Positions 10,959 to 23,544 of a DNA stretch of 64,000 nucleotides are shown here, piece by piece (position 1 is the stretch's first letter; every line of letters begins with the position of its first letter). The notes under the pieces were generated by a model. It was not told the origin of the DNA. It ran no database searches and worked only from the letters and a program-made list of their open reading frames with translations. Source of the stretch: Euptelea pleiosperma (lineage: Eukaryota; Streptophyta; Magnoliopsida; Ranunculales; Eupteleaceae); the NCBI GenBank assembly GCA_035048495.1, contig CM068544.1:15618138-15682137 (forward strand), written 5' to 3'. Both the position numbers and the translations under genes were made by a program.

Positions 10959-13900
10959 GAAGTATTTTGTCTTACAAGTTCATGGAAGTAATAGTATTTG
11001 TCTTGTAACGTGAAACTTTTGAGGAACTTGATAGAAACTTGTTGTTTAACGTACAAACAACTATGAAGTTGATTTTCGAAACCTTAGTTTTATTTTAGCA
11101 GTGATATGTGGGAATGTTTCCAACACTGACGAATTTCAGGATGCATTTTCCATTTATCTAAATTGCAGTTGCATTCAGTTATGTTTTGGGTTCTCCTTTT
11201 ATACTAGTGAGATGGCAAGTTAAGATGTGGAATGGTCTACATATTTAGTAGAGTAGTGGGGCCTCAAGCAGTTTTAGTTGAGTAGTGGTGCTTGGTACCT
11301 TGTTGCTGCTATGCCGAGAAGCGGAGTTGGGACTAAGGTCTTCAGATCTGAGTTGGACTGGGGTCTTCAAATCTCAATGCAAATGTTATACATTACTTTC
11401 CTTACAAATGCCAGCTGATGGGTGGATCATTGACTGGCTATCCATATTCTCTTTTTGAGGATAATTTTTTTTCTCTTCCATAATCTTCTCTTATTCATTG
11501 AGAAGTCAGAGCAATAAAACATGGGTCTTCCTTGACTGTTTCATCTTTTTTTCTTAATAATTTTTCATAATAGATGGAGTGGGGTTTTTTCAAATGAAAT
11601 TCAAGTTTTTATGTCAATCAGTAAACAATGTCAAATGAAAATACTATCTTCTGGGAATTATAAGTTAGTGCTATATCATTAGCATGGTGCTAAGGGCTTC
11701 CTTACAATGAAAGTACTCTCTATTTTTTTAATGCATCATTTTCTTCTCATTATTGGAATGTTCTTGTAATACCCTGAACTTTGTTCATTGATTTTTGAGT
11801 AAATTAATTATAAAAAGTTGAATTTGACTCATTAATTTCTTTTTCTATAATTTATTTTCAATGATAATTAACTATATTTCTATTGTGGTCTATGAGTGTC
11901 ATAGTCGTAATAAATAATTAATGAGTTATACTTATTGGATGGGCCCGTAGGGCCAATTTAAAGACCTTTGGGTTTAATAATAATCTTAAATGAAACCTAC
12001 TTAATACCCATAGACCTTAGGCCCATTTTAGCCCATATCCATCTTAAAATAGGCCTTTTAGTGAGTTATAAAATTCACCCCTTTTATAGTTACGAAAATT
12101 ACCTAAAATTAGAAACCATACTTTCTAAACCTATTTAATAAAGCATTGGGAGCTTGAAAATCTTACAAACCCTAAACCATCATTCCAATTAATATTCCTC
12201 TCATCTTTCTCTCCATCTTCCTCCATTGAACCACTTTTATTAGAGAAGAACTTGAAGAATCTTTGAAGTCCTAGAAACACCATAACGTCTCACCATTTGA
12301 CATCATCCCTTGAGACAAAAATATTTCTATTATCGAGACGTTCGACATACTCGAATCCCAACTTCATCTAATGACAGTTGGTAAAGACATTCACGGCTAC
12401 TTTTTCACCATTGATTCAAGTACGGATGAAGGTCAACGGACAAGGTAGGTACACCTACATATTTAATAGATAATCTTCCTTATTTTACTTTATTAATCAT
12501 GTTATATGTATATGTTTAATTGATGATGTTGTAGATATTATTGTGATTCGGATTTAATCGAATCTGCCGATGTGCTAGAAAAAAAAAGATATAGAAAATG
12601 ATTTTGGATAATATTGAAGTGTTAGTTCGGGTGTGATCCTAATGGATACCCGCGGAAATAAAAATTAAGAAGGGCCTGGAGCCCTAGGGTGAAAGACCCC
12701 AAACCCCTACAGTGCCTTTTGGCTACTCCCGGCGTGGGGAGGAGACCCGAGATTGGGTTGTAGTTATAATCGTATGAAAATAATGATATTAGGCTAATTG
12801 TGAAAAATATTTATTATTCTCGGTTGACATTATTAGTTTATATTATCTGTTATGTATTAAATATGCCATAATTTTTGAGTTAGAATATGTGATATTATCT
12901 GTGATAAATATGCGGTGCACAGTGGATTATCTACTGGGCTTTGACTCATGGTATTTACTAAACATTTCAGACTTAATTGAGGATGGTGTGAATTTTAGAG
13001 TTGATGCACTTGATGATGGCGATAATATCATGGGAAGATCGGAAGGCAATGTGAGAATGTTGATGGGATCAATGCGGGACTATAGATATTTTTTTTGTAT
13101 GATTTTTATAGGCTTAATTGTTAAAGACTCGCATTGTCTATTATCTAAAAGTTTTATTTAATTTTAAAATTATGTGGATGATTAATATTTGACTTCTTAG
13201 ACTCTTTGATTTAACCCTTTAAATATATGATTATGAATTCTTAATAAATGCATTAATTTTTATTGATGTACGGTGCTTATAATTATTTTTACTTATTATC
13301 TGGGTACTGTTATCGTTAGGGCAGATTTCTGAGTTAAATTACTAAAATAAAATAGTAAATGACATTTTTGGGCAAAGTGTGTAATACCCTGAACTTTCGT
13401 TCTAGGGTATTATGGTAAATTCACCTAATAATGCAAACCTGAAACATTTTCAGACTATTATTATTATTTTTATTGTTAAATATCATGTATGAGTATGTGT
13501 ATTTAATTTGGTTTCATTTTAACAACTTTGAAAAACTTGTTATTTTTGAAACTCGCTCTTTAGGGCTAAATTCTTACTAAAAATAATGAACCATAATTTG
13601 CAGGGGACTTTTTCTTTCCCCAGCTAACATTCCAAAACTTTTATAAAAAAATTATTTTGTAGGCCCGAGACTCCAAAAATATTCCTATTTTATCTTTATC
13701 GACTTACCTATGAAATTTGGAAGCTTTTCTGAGACATAAAAACTCTAGTCGAAGATTTTGGGAGATTTTGACAAAAATAGTATTTTTATAATTTTTGAAC
13801 TTCCTACCATTCGCATATTTTTAAAAAATAATATTTAATTATATTTTATTTATTTAATAAGCGTGGGACCCGCAAATCACTTTCGGGTCATTCCAATGTC

Positions 13901-14699
13901 ATTTGACACTTTTCTAGGATTTTGAACATTTTTATGAATTATGTGTGTGACATGTGTCAATACCTTATTGTATGGACTTTTAAATTATATAATATAGTTT
14001 AATTAAATTAATTTATAATTATTTGTGTTATGATTGTTGGGTGGGCCCGTATGACCAATCTAGAGGTCTTTTGGGCTTAATAATATTCTTAAATGAAGCC
14101 TATTGATGTGTATGGGCCTTGGGCCCATTTCTAACCCATTAGTAGTGTAAAATATAAGTTTTTGAGGGTTGAAAAAGTCATCCCTTTGATAGTTACGAAT
14201 TTCAACAAAAATAGAAACCCTAATCCTTCCCTAAACCTATTTATGAAAAACCCTAAAGCTTTAGAAGCTTTCACAAACCCAACTCCATTGAAGAATAGAG
14301 AAAGCTCCATTAAACCTTCATCCGGGCACCGATCGCACTCGAGCAAGAAGGGAGAATTGACGGGGACTCCGAATTGAAGAACATACTCCGAGGAGAAGAC
14401 GATTCGACGACTTTCAGATTTGAATAAACTTTTGATTTTCATTAAAATTCAAGAAACCTTAAGGTAAGTGCGCTTGATCCATCTTATACTTGTTTTTCTT
14501 TAAGAGTTTGTTTTTCTTTCATTAGGTAATGGTTGATACTCATTATAAATTAATTTTAATTATATTTACTTTATTCTTATTGGGTTGAGCTTTATTTTGG
14601 GCCACCATGATGGGTTTGGCCATGGTCTATTTTGTGCCTATAACGGATGACTATATTCTTTATCATTTTTGTTGTAGTTTTATAATTTAAATATTTTTA

Positions 14700-15740
14700 T
14701 AATTATTTTTTTTTAAATATTCTGTGAATCTATTTTTCAAAACCGTTTAGGTTGTATTTTTTTGATTTTTATTGATTAAGTTATGACTTTTCTAAGTTGT
14801 ATGACTTTACCAAAAAACCTAGAATTTTAGATTTTACATGGTCCGATTCACTTAGGATTTCGATCTATATTTTTAACTTAAATATTTTTCTAATTATTTT
14901 TTATGGATACCTATGTCAATCTAGTTTCTAGAACCTTTGAGTTTATATTTTTCTGATTTGTATTGATTAAGTTATGATTTTTCAAAAGTACTGGACTTTT
15001 CTGTAAAACCCAGAATTCCAGATTTTATACGGTCCAGTTCACTTGAGATTTCGATCTATATTTTTAATCTAAATATTTTTCTAATTATTTTTTATAGATA
15101 CCTCTATTAATCAAGTTTCTATAACCTTTGAGTTTATATTTTTCTGATTTGTATTGATTAAGTTATGATTTTTCAAACATGCTGGACTTTTCTGTAAAAC
15201 CTAGAATTCTAAATTTTATACGGTCCACTTCACTTGAGATTTTGATCTATATTTTTAATCTAAATATTTTTTTAATTATTTTTCGTAGATACCTCTATCA
15301 ATCTAGTTTCTAGAACCTTTGAGTTTGTATTTTTCCGATTTATATTGATTAAGTTATGATTTTTTAAATGTGCTAGACTTTTCTGTAAAACCCAGAATCC
15401 CAGATTCTGTCCGACCCACTTCATTAAGGGTTTCAGCCCATATTTTGAATCTAAATATTTTTTTATTTCTTTTTTCTAAATACTTCCTTAAATTTAGTTT
15501 CTATAACATTTGAGTTTGTATTTTTCTGATTTGTATTGATTAAGTTATGATTTTTCAAATGTGCGAGACTTTTCTGTATCCCAGATTCTGTCCGGCCCAA
15601 TTAATTAAGAGTTTTGACCTATATTTTGAATCTGAATATTTTTCTATTTATTTTTCCTAAAACCTCTCTGAATCTAGTTTTTAAATCCATTGAGTTTATA
15701 TTTTTCTGATTCATATTTATTTAGTTATGATTTTTATAAC
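14700..15740 (+). repeat. Tandem array of about 190-bp units inside the solo LTR
   Basis: The landmark TTGATTAAGTTATGA recurs at about 14772, 14962, 15153, 15343 and 15532, with a diverged sixth copy near 15712. Each is followed by a related block (GGACTTTTCTGTAAAACC ... TTCACTTGAGATTT ... CTAAATATTTTTCTAATTA). Spacing is about 190 bp. Units differ by many substitutions. Confidence 0.85.
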
Positions 15741-15894
15741 ACAGTATATTTTTTATAAAAAACTTATTAATTGTTCGTGGTTCGGTCATGATTATTAACT
15801 ATTAAGGTTTTAACCTTGTTGTTTGACTAAACCCTAGATGGTTTGACCTATATCTGTATGCATGGGGATCCCACCCATGTGTCTTAGATCTCTC

Positions 15895-18809
15895 TGATAT
15901 TCGCTCAAAAGTGCTTATTTTAAGCAATTATCCTTTTAGCGTTATTGCATTCTCCTACGTAAAATACTCTATTTACCTACTTTTCTACGTAAGAGTCTCT
16001 TCTGTTGCGTAGAACACACTTTTCTGGACAAAATGGTATATTTGCATGCATTAAACATATTTTCGGAAGTCTAAATATTAAGCCGTTCTGATAAAGTCTC
16101 ATTACGCGCTTCTTCTGTCGCAGGAAACCCCGATGGGACGATTCTCGAGACTTGTGGGCCCAAATCGATCATGAAAGCCCATTATCAAAGCATAACAAAC
16201 CCACATGCTATGACTAGAAGATATGGGCCAAATATGGGCTGAATAAGATGACCAAAAAAGCCGGCCCAAAGAACGAAGAGAGTAGGAGAGCCAATGACCA
16301 AGAGACGGACCAAAGCGTTTAAAGCCACATGAGTCAGCAAAGAATGATGGTCGACTCTATTGGAGAAGCGTGAGGATGGTCACAGTGAAGACCAGGGTTC
16401 CAGACCCTCCGCCAGTGCTTTTCTCTCTATTTTCTGATACTTTCTCTCTCATCTCTCCTTATTCTCTCTCTCTCTTCATCTCTCGGTCCTCGAATCTACT
16501 GACCTAACCCCAGAACTCCTGCCCATCGGCTCTATCTCATCTCCCTTAGCTTTCTGACCGTTGGATCTTCCATCGGACCGTTGGATCTTCAATCGGACCG
16601 TTGGATCTCTCTAGATCCGTCGATCTACCAATCTGAGTCCCAATCAAGTCACCATCCATCCGATCGCCATCAGACTGTCTGTCACATCATCTTGTGAGAC
16701 GATGGACATCATCAATCCATGAGGGCCAATAGCCGGGCCCATCTTCATCGACCCGCTGTCCGACCAGTTAGTGGACCCCGCGAATTTCAAAATAATTTTA
16801 ATTAAATGGGGGGTCCACTAATTGGGGAGATTCCCCATAGAAAAGTAGGTTTTTACTTAAAAAAAAAAAAAAAAATTATTTTTCTTATTTTTTTATTTTC
16901 AAAAATCCCCTATTTCCATTAAAGGAAATAGGGAAGCTTTAAAAGGAGAAGGATAGGGGTTCGTTCGAACCCTAATCCCCCTCCAATCTCTTTCTCTTCC
17001 TTTTCCTTCGACTTCTCCTTTCTTTTCCGGCAAAATCCGGCCGGCAAGCTGGTGGAGCGCCCCCTTCTTCTTCTTCTTCTTCTTCTCCTTCTTCTTCTTC
17101 TTCTTCTTCTTCTTCTTCTTCTTCTTCTCCTTCTTCTTCCTCTTTGGTTCCGCCACTAGAACAAAGCAACGGTCTGCAAGAAAGCAGACCGTCACTACCA
17201 CCGCCTAGGATAAGTTCGACCACCATTGGAGGTGGTCCGCCTCTTTCCACCGCTGCCCACCACCATCCACCATTAACGCCGGCAAGAGGTAAGGTTTCTT
17301 CTCTTTTCTCCTTCTTCTTTCCCTCCTCCTTCTTCTTCTTCTGTTTCGCCTTTCGTGGTTCTTCTTGCCACTGCGCCTATGAGCAGCACCACAACCTACC
17401 GCCCCTGTCTTCTTCTCGCCGGAGTTGCAGACCTGCAACTCCGGCCACCTGTTGCATGATCCACATGCTGGACCGCCCCTATCTCCTTTTCGTAAACCCC
17501 TCTCCCCAACCTGTGTTTTTTTTCTTCTTTCCCTCATTCTTCTTCTTCTTTTTATTCTTTTTCTTCTTCTTCATCATCATCTCTTTTGCTCGCCGGAGTT
17601 GCAGGTTAGCAACTCCGACCGCCTGCAACTCCGGTTGTTGCTCGGGTTCTCTCCACCTCTCTTCTCCAATCGCTTGAGCAAACCTGCTACCACCTCAACT
17701 CGCCACCGTCTATTTGTAGGGCCACAGCCCTTGCTATCGTCTTCACCATCGCCTCCCCTCACCGGAGTTGCACACTTGCAACTCCGGCGACCCATTTACA
17801 GTCAGTCAGATTTCCCTTCGCCTATCTCACTAGGACTGGTTCACTTAGCCTCCTTCAATCACCAACATACAGGTGTGCGCCTTCACACCAGGCTAGACCT
17901 CTTTCATCGTCTCAATTCGTCCAACCACCACGTGCTCCACAAGAGGAACGCCTCCCTCTTCCTTCAAAGTCTCCTTGAAGAACTGCCACCCACTATTTCT
18001 TCCTTCTTTAGTTTGCTGTGTGCTGCACACACTTGCAACGCCGGCAACAACATCATCAAACCGACTCTATCTTCACTTCACGTGCCTCCCCCATTCTCTT
18101 CACCTTGCTACTCGTGGCACTCACCATGGCCAAATCATCCACCATCCGTTCCCTGGCCGATCTCTAAGGGGAATATGCTACAGGTATTCGCCCTTCTCCC
18201 CGCTCGCTTTCTCTCTCTCTAGATTAAGCACCTTTCATCTATCTCTAATCCTTAGTTCTCTCTAGAAACCTCTATATCTCACTTTCTCTCTTTAAAATCT
18301 ACATTTTCTTGCTTTTTCTCTCTCTAGATTTGATTTTCTCTCTCATCTCTCTTATGTCTCTCTCTAGTTTAGTTTTTGTTTATGTGCTTTCTAGTTAAAG
18401 TTGGCTGTTTTGATGATGTTTTGCTTAAAAATTTGTAAGGCTCGTACTTTGATTTAAGGAATAAAATTGGGTTCATTTTGGAATTTTAGTGTTTAAATTC
18501 GGATATTTGATGCATATGATTGTTTCTAATTCTTGGTAGTTTCTCTCTCTAAAATCACAACAAATAATGTTTCAAAGACCATTTCAAATCACCACTCTCA
18601 CCCCACCATCATTTCCATCAACTTCTATGAAGAAAGTCTGTCATTTTATGTTCTTGTTCGCGCTAATCCGACTAATCCCGAGTGCGGATCGACATCCGAC
18701 ACAAGCCACTGTGCAAAACTGCTCATTCTACAGGTTAAAAGTCTCGGATAATTACAAATTGTATTGAAGTTAGGGTCGTTCTCTCAACGACGGAAAAACC
18801 CTACTTTCA
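15895..18809 (+). mobile_element. Solo LTR of an Athila-like family, copy 1
   Basis: It starts TGATATTCGCTCAAAAGTGC and ends AAAAACCCTACTTTCA, with the exact 5-bp duplication CTCTC on both sides (15890-15894 and 18810-18814). Three other copies with the same ends lie at 36040-38770 (minus), 50083-52730 and 53494-56482. It holds CT-rich tracts, a CTT microsatellite (about 17066-17133) and GC-rich palindromes. The apparent proline- and serine-rich open frames come from these low-complexity tracts and are not genes. The start resembles that of the Athila-type LTR at 52994, which suggests the lineage. Confidence 0.85.
17418..17445. repeat. GC-rich perfect palindrome (GCCGGAGTTGCAG arms)
   Basis: Two 13-nt arms, GCCGGAGTTGCAG and CTGCAACTCCGGC, flank a 2-nt loop. 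Related palindromes recur within this LTR family at about 17593-17634, 17762-17787, 51623-51646, 54723-54750, 54860-54883 and 55177-55204, with an imperfect one at 37559-37585. Confidence 0.85.
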
Positions 18810-18823
18810 CTCTCATAGGGTTC

Positions 18824-19210
18824 GGCCAAGTGTTTTGGATCCCTCTTTAGGGTTCGACCTTGTGTCATGGATCCCTCATAGAGTTTGGCCATAGCGTGTT
18901 GGATTCTCTTGCGATTTTCACTTATATTATTCATTGATGTTAATTGTGATATTTGGTCATATCTTATTGACTATTATACCTAGATGGTTCGACCTATACT
19001 TGTATGCATGGGGATCCCACGGCCAAGTGTCTTGGATCCTTCTTTAGGGTTCGACCTTGTGCCATGGATCCCTCATAGGGTTCGGCCATGGTGTGTTGGA
19101 TTGTCTTGTGATTTCCACTTATATTATTCATCCGTGTTGATCGTGACCTTCGGTGATTGTTACATGTTATTCATGGTTAACCCTAATTCGTTCCCATATT
19201 ATTACTCTTA
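18824..19210 (+). repeat. 197-bp direct duplication
   Basis: GGCCAAGTGTTTTGGATCC at 18824 recurs at 19021, and the following CTTTAGGGTTCGACCTTGTG and GTGTTGGATT blocks recur at the same spacing. A third partial copy precedes the insertion at about 15835-15894 (GCATGGGGATCCCAC), so the array was split by the element at 15895-18809. Confidence 0.75.
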
Positions 19211-20419
19211 ATGATCATTGGTTCATTTTATATTTTTATTTAAATGTTAAATACATGTGTGCTTATATCATGTAACCCTAGTACATCTTGTTGTCATACT
19301 ATGATCATCACGTCATTTCATATAAGGGGTGCATAAGGGAACGGGGTTGAAGTATATTATATACGTTTATATTGGTTTTATCAATTAATCAGGGTTCGGG
19401 ACCCTAGGGTGAAAGGCCCCAGACGTTATTATATCCTGCAGATGGGTCGATGAGACCGCTCCCAGTGCGGGAAGGAGATGGAGACCCTATGTGGTTATGG
19501 GTACTAGTTGTATTTGCATCCCGTACTCACTTGCATTCATCATCATATTCATGTTATCCTTATTATACGATTGAGATGCATACCTTGATTAAAAAACTTG
19601 TATAGTATGATATCATACCATGCACACTGTTGTATTACTGGGCCTCGGCTCACGGTGTTACACCGATACCATTTTCAGATTTTAAGGAGCTGGGTACGTG
19701 AGATGATTTTGAGACGAAAGACTCTGGTGCATTCGAGGAGATTGGCGAGGATTTGGGAGTCGATCCCACACTTTAGAAGACTTTAAATTCGATTGTTCTA
19801 AAACATTACTTATTTTTTTCACGGGCATGTAAGCCTTTGATTGAGAGCATGTTCTCACCTCCATCTCTCCATATTTAATTGATAGATTGAATTGTTTAAG
19901 TTATGAATTATTTTAATTATTTGCTTTCTACATCTAGATTCTTTTTTTTTACTTAGTGGGTTTTCGAATGAACCTTAGTAGTCTAATTGACCTAATTGGA
20001 CCACTAGGGGACATTCATGGATCACCTCTGAGTTCAGGTACGGGTCGATCCACGGATTTTCGGGTCATATCAGGGTATCCGGATTCGGGGCGTGACAAAG
20101 CGCCTTCACAAAATATGCTTAAAATGAATTTTTAATCATAAATAATCAATAACATAATTTTTTATTGAAATTATATTTTTTTAGAAAATTTAACGCCTAC
20201 CCGCTTAAATTCTGAAAAGTTAATTAAAAGAGCATATCAAAGATAAGTTTCAACCAAAATGTCTTTACAAAAGATTGTTATTTTAATATAATATTAATTA
20301 TGGTCATTTTAAAAAAATTATTTAAAGTAATTTTTTTTATCACACCTTGGATCTTGGGCAAACGGGTCATTTTTCAGGCGTTCGGGTCGGATCCGTGTGC
20401 CCGAATTCGGGGCGTGACA

Positions 20420-20750
20420 GAATGATATCAGAGCATAGGCTTTAGACACCTAGAGATTTGTGTGTAATGAGTCTATGCGTAGTTGAGTTGTTTATAATTA
20501 TTTATAAACCTTAAAATCAAAATTTACTGATAGAGAACCGTGGGATTGCTCTGTTGAACTCTGATATATTTGGATTAATAACTTAATCATATTACATATT
20601 AAAATTTTTAAATTTATAATTTGAACACCTAATTGAGAGAAATTATATGAAATTTGAAAAAAAAATTGGACCTTAGAGTTAATTCAACAAAAAAAATTTA
20701 TTAAATATATTTTAAACTTCGATGACGAAATTCTTGTAAGGGGGGTAGGT
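20420..20750 (+). other. Residual interior: PBS-like site and polypurine tract only
   Basis: The interior starts directly after the LTR1 terminus with GAATGATATCAGAGCATAGG, which resembles the initiator-Met tRNA primer site (TGGTATCAGAGC) with changes. It ends in TTGTAAGGGGGGTAGGT, the plus-strand priming tract. Between them there is about 300 bp of AT-rich sequence with no domain I recognise. Confidence 0.75.
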
Positions 20751-22664
20751 TGTAAAACCCTGAACTTTGTTCATTGATTTTTGAGTAAATTAATTATAAA
20801 AAGTTGAATTTGACTCCTTAATTTTTTTTTCTATAATTTATTTTCAATGATAATTAACTATATTTCTATTGTGGTCTATGAGTGGCATAGTCGTAATAAA
20901 TAATTAATGAGTTATACTTGTTGAATGGGCCCGTAGGGCTACTTTAAAGACCTTTTGGGCTTAATAATAATCTTAAATGAAGCTTACTTAATACCCATAG
21001 GCCTTAGGCCCATTTTAGCCCATATCCATCTTAAAATAGGCCTTTTAGTTAGTTATAAAATTCACCCATTTTAAAGTTATGAAAATCACCTAAAATTATA
21101 AATCATACTTTATAAACCTATTTAATAAAGCATTGAGAGCTTGAAAATCTTACAAACCCTAAACCATCACTCCAATTAATATTTCTCTCATCTTTCTCTC
21201 CATCTTCCTCCATTGAAGCACCTCTATTAGAGAAGAACTTAAAGAACATTTGAAGTCCTAGAAACACCATAACGTCTCACCATTTGACATCATCCCTTGA
21301 GACAAAAATGTTCCTATTATCGAGATGTTCGACATACTCGAATCCCAACTTCATCTAACGATAATTGGTAAAGACATTCGCGACTACTTTTTCACCATTG
21401 ATTCAAGTATGGATGAAGGTCAACGGACAAGGTAGGTACACTTACATATTTAATAGATAATCTCCCTTATTTTACTTTATTAATTGTGTTATATGTATGT
21501 GTTTAATTGATGATGTTGTAGATATTATTGTGATTCAGATTTAATCGAATCTGCCGATGTGCTAGAAAAAAAAAGATATAGAAAATAATTTTGGATAATA
21601 TTGAAGTGTTAGTTCAGGTGTGATCCTAATTGATACCCGCGAAAATAAAAATTAAGAAGGGCTTGAAGCCTTAGGGTGAAAGACCCCAAACCCCTACAGA
21701 AGAACCTTTTGGCTACTCCCGGCGTGTGATGGAGAAGGAGACCCGAGATTGGGTTTTAGTTATAATCGTATGAAAATAATGATATTGGGCTAATTTTGAA
21801 AAATATTTATTATTCTTGGTTGACGTTATTAATTTATATTATCTGTTATGCATTAAATATGCCATGATTTTTGAGTTAGAATATACGATATTATCTACGA
21901 TAAATATGCGGTGTACAGTGGATTATCTACTAGGCTTTAGCTCATGATATTTACCAAACATTTCAGACTTAATTGAGCACGGTGTGAATTTCAGAGTTGA
22001 TGCACTTGATGAGGGCAATAATATCATAGGAAGATCGGAGGGCAATGTGAGAATGTTGATGAGATCAATACGGGACTCTAGATATTTTTTTTTGTATGAT
22101 TTTTATAGGCTTAATTGTTAAAGACTCGCATTGTCTATTATTTAATTTTAAAATCATGTGGATGATTAATATTTGACTTCCTAGACTCTTTGATTTAACC
22201 ATTTAAATATATGATTATGAATTCTTAATAAATGCATTAATTTTTATTGATGTACGATACTTACAATTATTTTTACGCATTATCTGGGTACCATTATCGT
22301 TAGGGCAGATTTCTGAGTTAAATTGTTAAAATAAAATAGTAAATGACATTTTTAGGAAAAGTGCCTTCACAAAATATGCTTAAAATGAGTTTTTAATCGT
22401 AAATAATCAATAACATAATTTTTTATTGAAATTATATTTTTTAAAAATTTAATGCCTACCCGCTTAAATTCTGAAAAATTAATTAAAAAAGCATATCAAA
22501 GATAAGTTTTAACCAAAACGTCTTTACAAAATATTGTTATTTTAATATAATATGAACAATGGTCATTTTAAAAATATTATTTTAGAGTAATTTTTTTATC
22601 ACACCTTGAATCTTGGACAAACGGGTCATTTTTCAGGTGTTCGGGTCGGATTCGGGGCGTGACA
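20751..22664 (+). repeat. 3' LTR of the small-interior Ty3 element
   Basis: This is a direct copy of 11765-13379 joined to 20103-20419. It starts TGTAAAACCCTGAAC and ends GTGACA. The unbroken junction AAAAGTGCCTTCAC near 22360 shows the pre-insertion state of LTR1, which confirms that 13380-20097 is an insertion. Confidence 0.9.
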
Positions 22665-23107
22665 GTTCTGGAATTTTCAGATTCAACCTGTGTGAGTGCT
22701 TAAAACTTTTGAAATGCAGCATTTCCAAACTGTGTGTATGCTAGGCATAAAGTGAACTGTTGAGCTGGGTTCATTGCACTTAGATGTAAGATACGAAATT
22801 TTCCTTTGGTTGACTCTTTCTTTGGCATTCATTTCTTTCTTTCCATCAGAGATATTGGAAATGCATTCTCATGCAAAAAAACAAAAATCTGAGGCTTGAG
22901 ATCTCAGGGATATTTACATTTCCATAAACAAAAAAGAGCCTCAAACATGGTTAAGAGAATGCATAGAATCATTATACGCTTGATTATAGATTACACTTTT
23001 AGAGTTGTCAGATGAAATTTCACTACATTACATTAGAAATTTGGCTATCCAACATCAAATGTGTATAGCGGGTTCAGCTGATTCGAACTTTGAAGATGCT
23101 TGCATTA

Positions 23108-23206
23108 TCAACAGGACTTGCACACTTCACCAGCAACAGCTTTCTTAGTACCATTTTTTTAAAAAACCTTGATCTTGGGAAGAACCTTAGATTTCTAGTA
23201 ATCCAT
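23108..23206 (-). pseudogene. Captured fragment of a PCaP1/DREPP-like cation-binding protein gene
   Basis: The minus-strand reading from ATG 23206 gives MDY, a TAG, KSKVLPKIKV, then a one-base shift in a poly-A/T run, then KNGTKKAVAGEVCKSC and a stop. This matches the N-terminus of plant plasma-membrane-associated cation-binding proteins (DREPP family), which start MGYW-SKV-PK-KK and continue with a KKAAAAEACK-like motif. In those proteins the first segment is the N-myristoylated membrane- and calcium/calmodulin-binding region. Here the Gly for myristoylation is Asp, the Trp codon is a stop, and only about 33 codons remain. The assignment rests on recall of the family motif and should be tested by a search. 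Confidence 0.6.
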
Positions 23207-23544
23207 CTTGATTCTTAACTAATCTTGTCACCTAAAATATACCAAGTTAGAGATATCTTTAACATTGAGATTGGAAGTCTGAAATCATGATTGCATGCTC
23301 TTCTATAATTTGGGAAGTCTGAAATCATGGTTGCAGGCTCTTTTATAATTTAGGAAGTCTTCATTTTTACCAAAATGAAATTGGTCCTTGGTGGTCCTTG
23401 GAGGCTCTTTTGTACTAAAGAATTCAAAAAGTGGGTTCCAATTCCTGCAATGCAAACCCAAAATTTAGAAATGGGCTTCCTATGTGAATTCAGAATGAAG
23501 AGATGTAAAAACAAAAAGTAAAAGAAAATGAAAGGTAGATTCAC

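Larger units (their letters stand above)
13380..20097 (+). mobile_element. Nested solo LTR (Tekay-like), about 3.8 kb without its own insert
   Basis: It begins TGTAATACCCTGAAC and ends CGGGGCGTGACA. It is flanked by AAGTG (13375-13379) and AAGCG (20098-20102), a 5-bp duplication with one C/T difference. It is itself interrupted at 15895-18809. No PBS, gag or pol is present, so it looks like a solo LTR left by recombination. It contains a 190-bp tandem array (about 14700-15740) and a 197-bp duplication. Confidence 0.8.
11765..22664 (+). mobile_element. Ty3-type LTR element with 1.9-kb LTRs and a 331-bp interior
   Basis: Two direct copies beginning TGTAA[TA]ACCCTGAACTTTG and ending GGGGCGTGACA are flanked by the identical 5-bp duplication GTTCT (11760-11764 and 22665-22669). 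LTR1 spans 11765-20419 and is split by a later insertion at 13380-20097. LTR2 is 20751-22664. The interior, 20420-20750, holds a primer-binding-site-like TATCAGAGC near 20427 and a polypurine tract AAGGGGGGTAGG just before LTR2, but no gag or pol. The sequence before the tract reads like the last residues of a chromovirus (Tekay-type) polyprotein (GACGAAATTCTTGTAAGG). It is therefore a non-autonomous deletion derivative. Confidence 0.9.

Noticed and set aside
17144..18222. Long overlapping open frames rich in Pro, Ser and Phe
   Set aside because: They come from CTT/CCT tracts inside a solo LTR. Frames differ between copies and have no conserved domain.
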